Source of the DNA: Oligoflexus sp.
Lineage (GTDB): Bacteria > Bdellovibrionota_B > Oligoflexia > Oligoflexales > Oligoflexaceae
Assembly (NCBI GenBank): GCA_030151925.1
Contig: JASLCY010000175.1
Span: 1 to 5,662 of the forward strand
DNA length: 5,662 nt
Reading direction: 5' to 3'
Shown: positions 5,508 through 5,662 of the stretch, piece by piece
Numbering within the stretch: the first letter of the stretch is position 1
Layout: each line of letters opens with the position of its first letter
Program-made: the position numbers and the translations under genes
The notes under the pieces: model-generated
Told to the model about the DNA's origin: nothing
The model's input: only the letters and a program-made list of their open reading frames with translations
Database searches by the model: none

Positions 5508-5662
5508 CTATTGAATCAATTTCAAAGCCATCTCCGCCGCCGTCGATGACTGCGCGAGGACCGAGGCGCCTGCTTGCGCGAGGATGCGGTTCTGCGTGAA
5601 GTCCGCCGTGACCTGAGCGAAGTCGACGTCACGGATGCGGCTGCGGGCGGTCGACATGTTCT
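5508..5662 (-). CDS. fliC: Flagellin, C-terminal fragment (5' part outside the window)
   Basis: The last 50 residues of a flagellin, the subunit of the flagellar filament. The visible segment begins NMSTARSRIRDVDFAQVTAD and ends in ALKLIQ before TAG (5508-5510). The R-S-R-I-x-D-x-D-x-A core followed by an amphipathic helix rich in Ala and Gln is the conserved flagellin C-terminal domain (D0 region), which packs in the filament core. The related hook-associated protein FlgL ends differently, so flagellin is much more likely. The N-terminal D0/D1 domain, any variable domain and the promoter are beyond base 5662, so paralogue number and regulation cannot be judged. The gene faces the lipoprotein gene tail to tail. 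Confidence 0.9.
   Translation of the reverse strand, partial: NMSTARSRIRDVDFAQVTADFTQNRILAQAGASVLAQSSTAAEMALKLIQ

Overview
The window is GC-rich bacterial chromosome with normal gene density. It holds five protein genes: two cut by the window edges, three complete. A flagellin, a hybrid histidine kinase, and two cell-envelope proteins with long Ala/Pro/Glu linkers fit a motile, diderm, free-living bacterium. The GC-rich codon use and the gene styles would suit a deltaproteobacterium-like or Oligoflexia/Bdellovibrionota-like lineage, but that placement is a guess and nothing here fixes the taxonomy. I see no mobile element, CRISPR array, tRNA or rRNA.

Left part, all on the minus strand. A fused methionine sulfoxide reductase (MsrB domain first, then MsrA; its C-terminus is cut at base 1) starts at 698. 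Upstream of it, 121 bp away and separated by a good intrinsic terminator (770-817), lies a hybrid histidine kinase (820-2295). The kinase has two membrane helices with almost no periplasmic loop, HisKA and HATPase domains, and a C-terminal receiver. Its 5' region (2296-2511) carries an AT-rich candidate promoter and a cluster of GAATAAC repeats at near-helical spacing. It also carries a strong hairpin that abuts the stop codon of the next gene upstream.

Middle and right. Gene 2512-4131 (minus, GTG start) encodes an unrecognised 539-residue protein with one membrane anchor. A 318-bp intergenic region separates it from a divergently transcribed gene (4450-5424, plus) for an unrecognised lipoprotein with a clear LTGC lipobox and six cysteines in the predicted mature domain. 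The divergent pair share an architecture: membrane anchor, low-complexity linker, then folded extracytoplasmic domains. This suggests, but does not prove, a shared role in the envelope. The lipoprotein gene converges with a flagellin gene on the minus strand, of which only the last 50 codons are visible (5508-5662).

The main annotation trap is a 969-codon open frame on the plus strand (2515-5424). Only its last third (from 4450) is a gene; the rest is the antisense shadow of the 2512-4131 gene. I did not find clear evidence of a new multi-gene system. The best candidates for something undescribed are the two unrecognised envelope proteins and the repeat cluster in front of the kinase.
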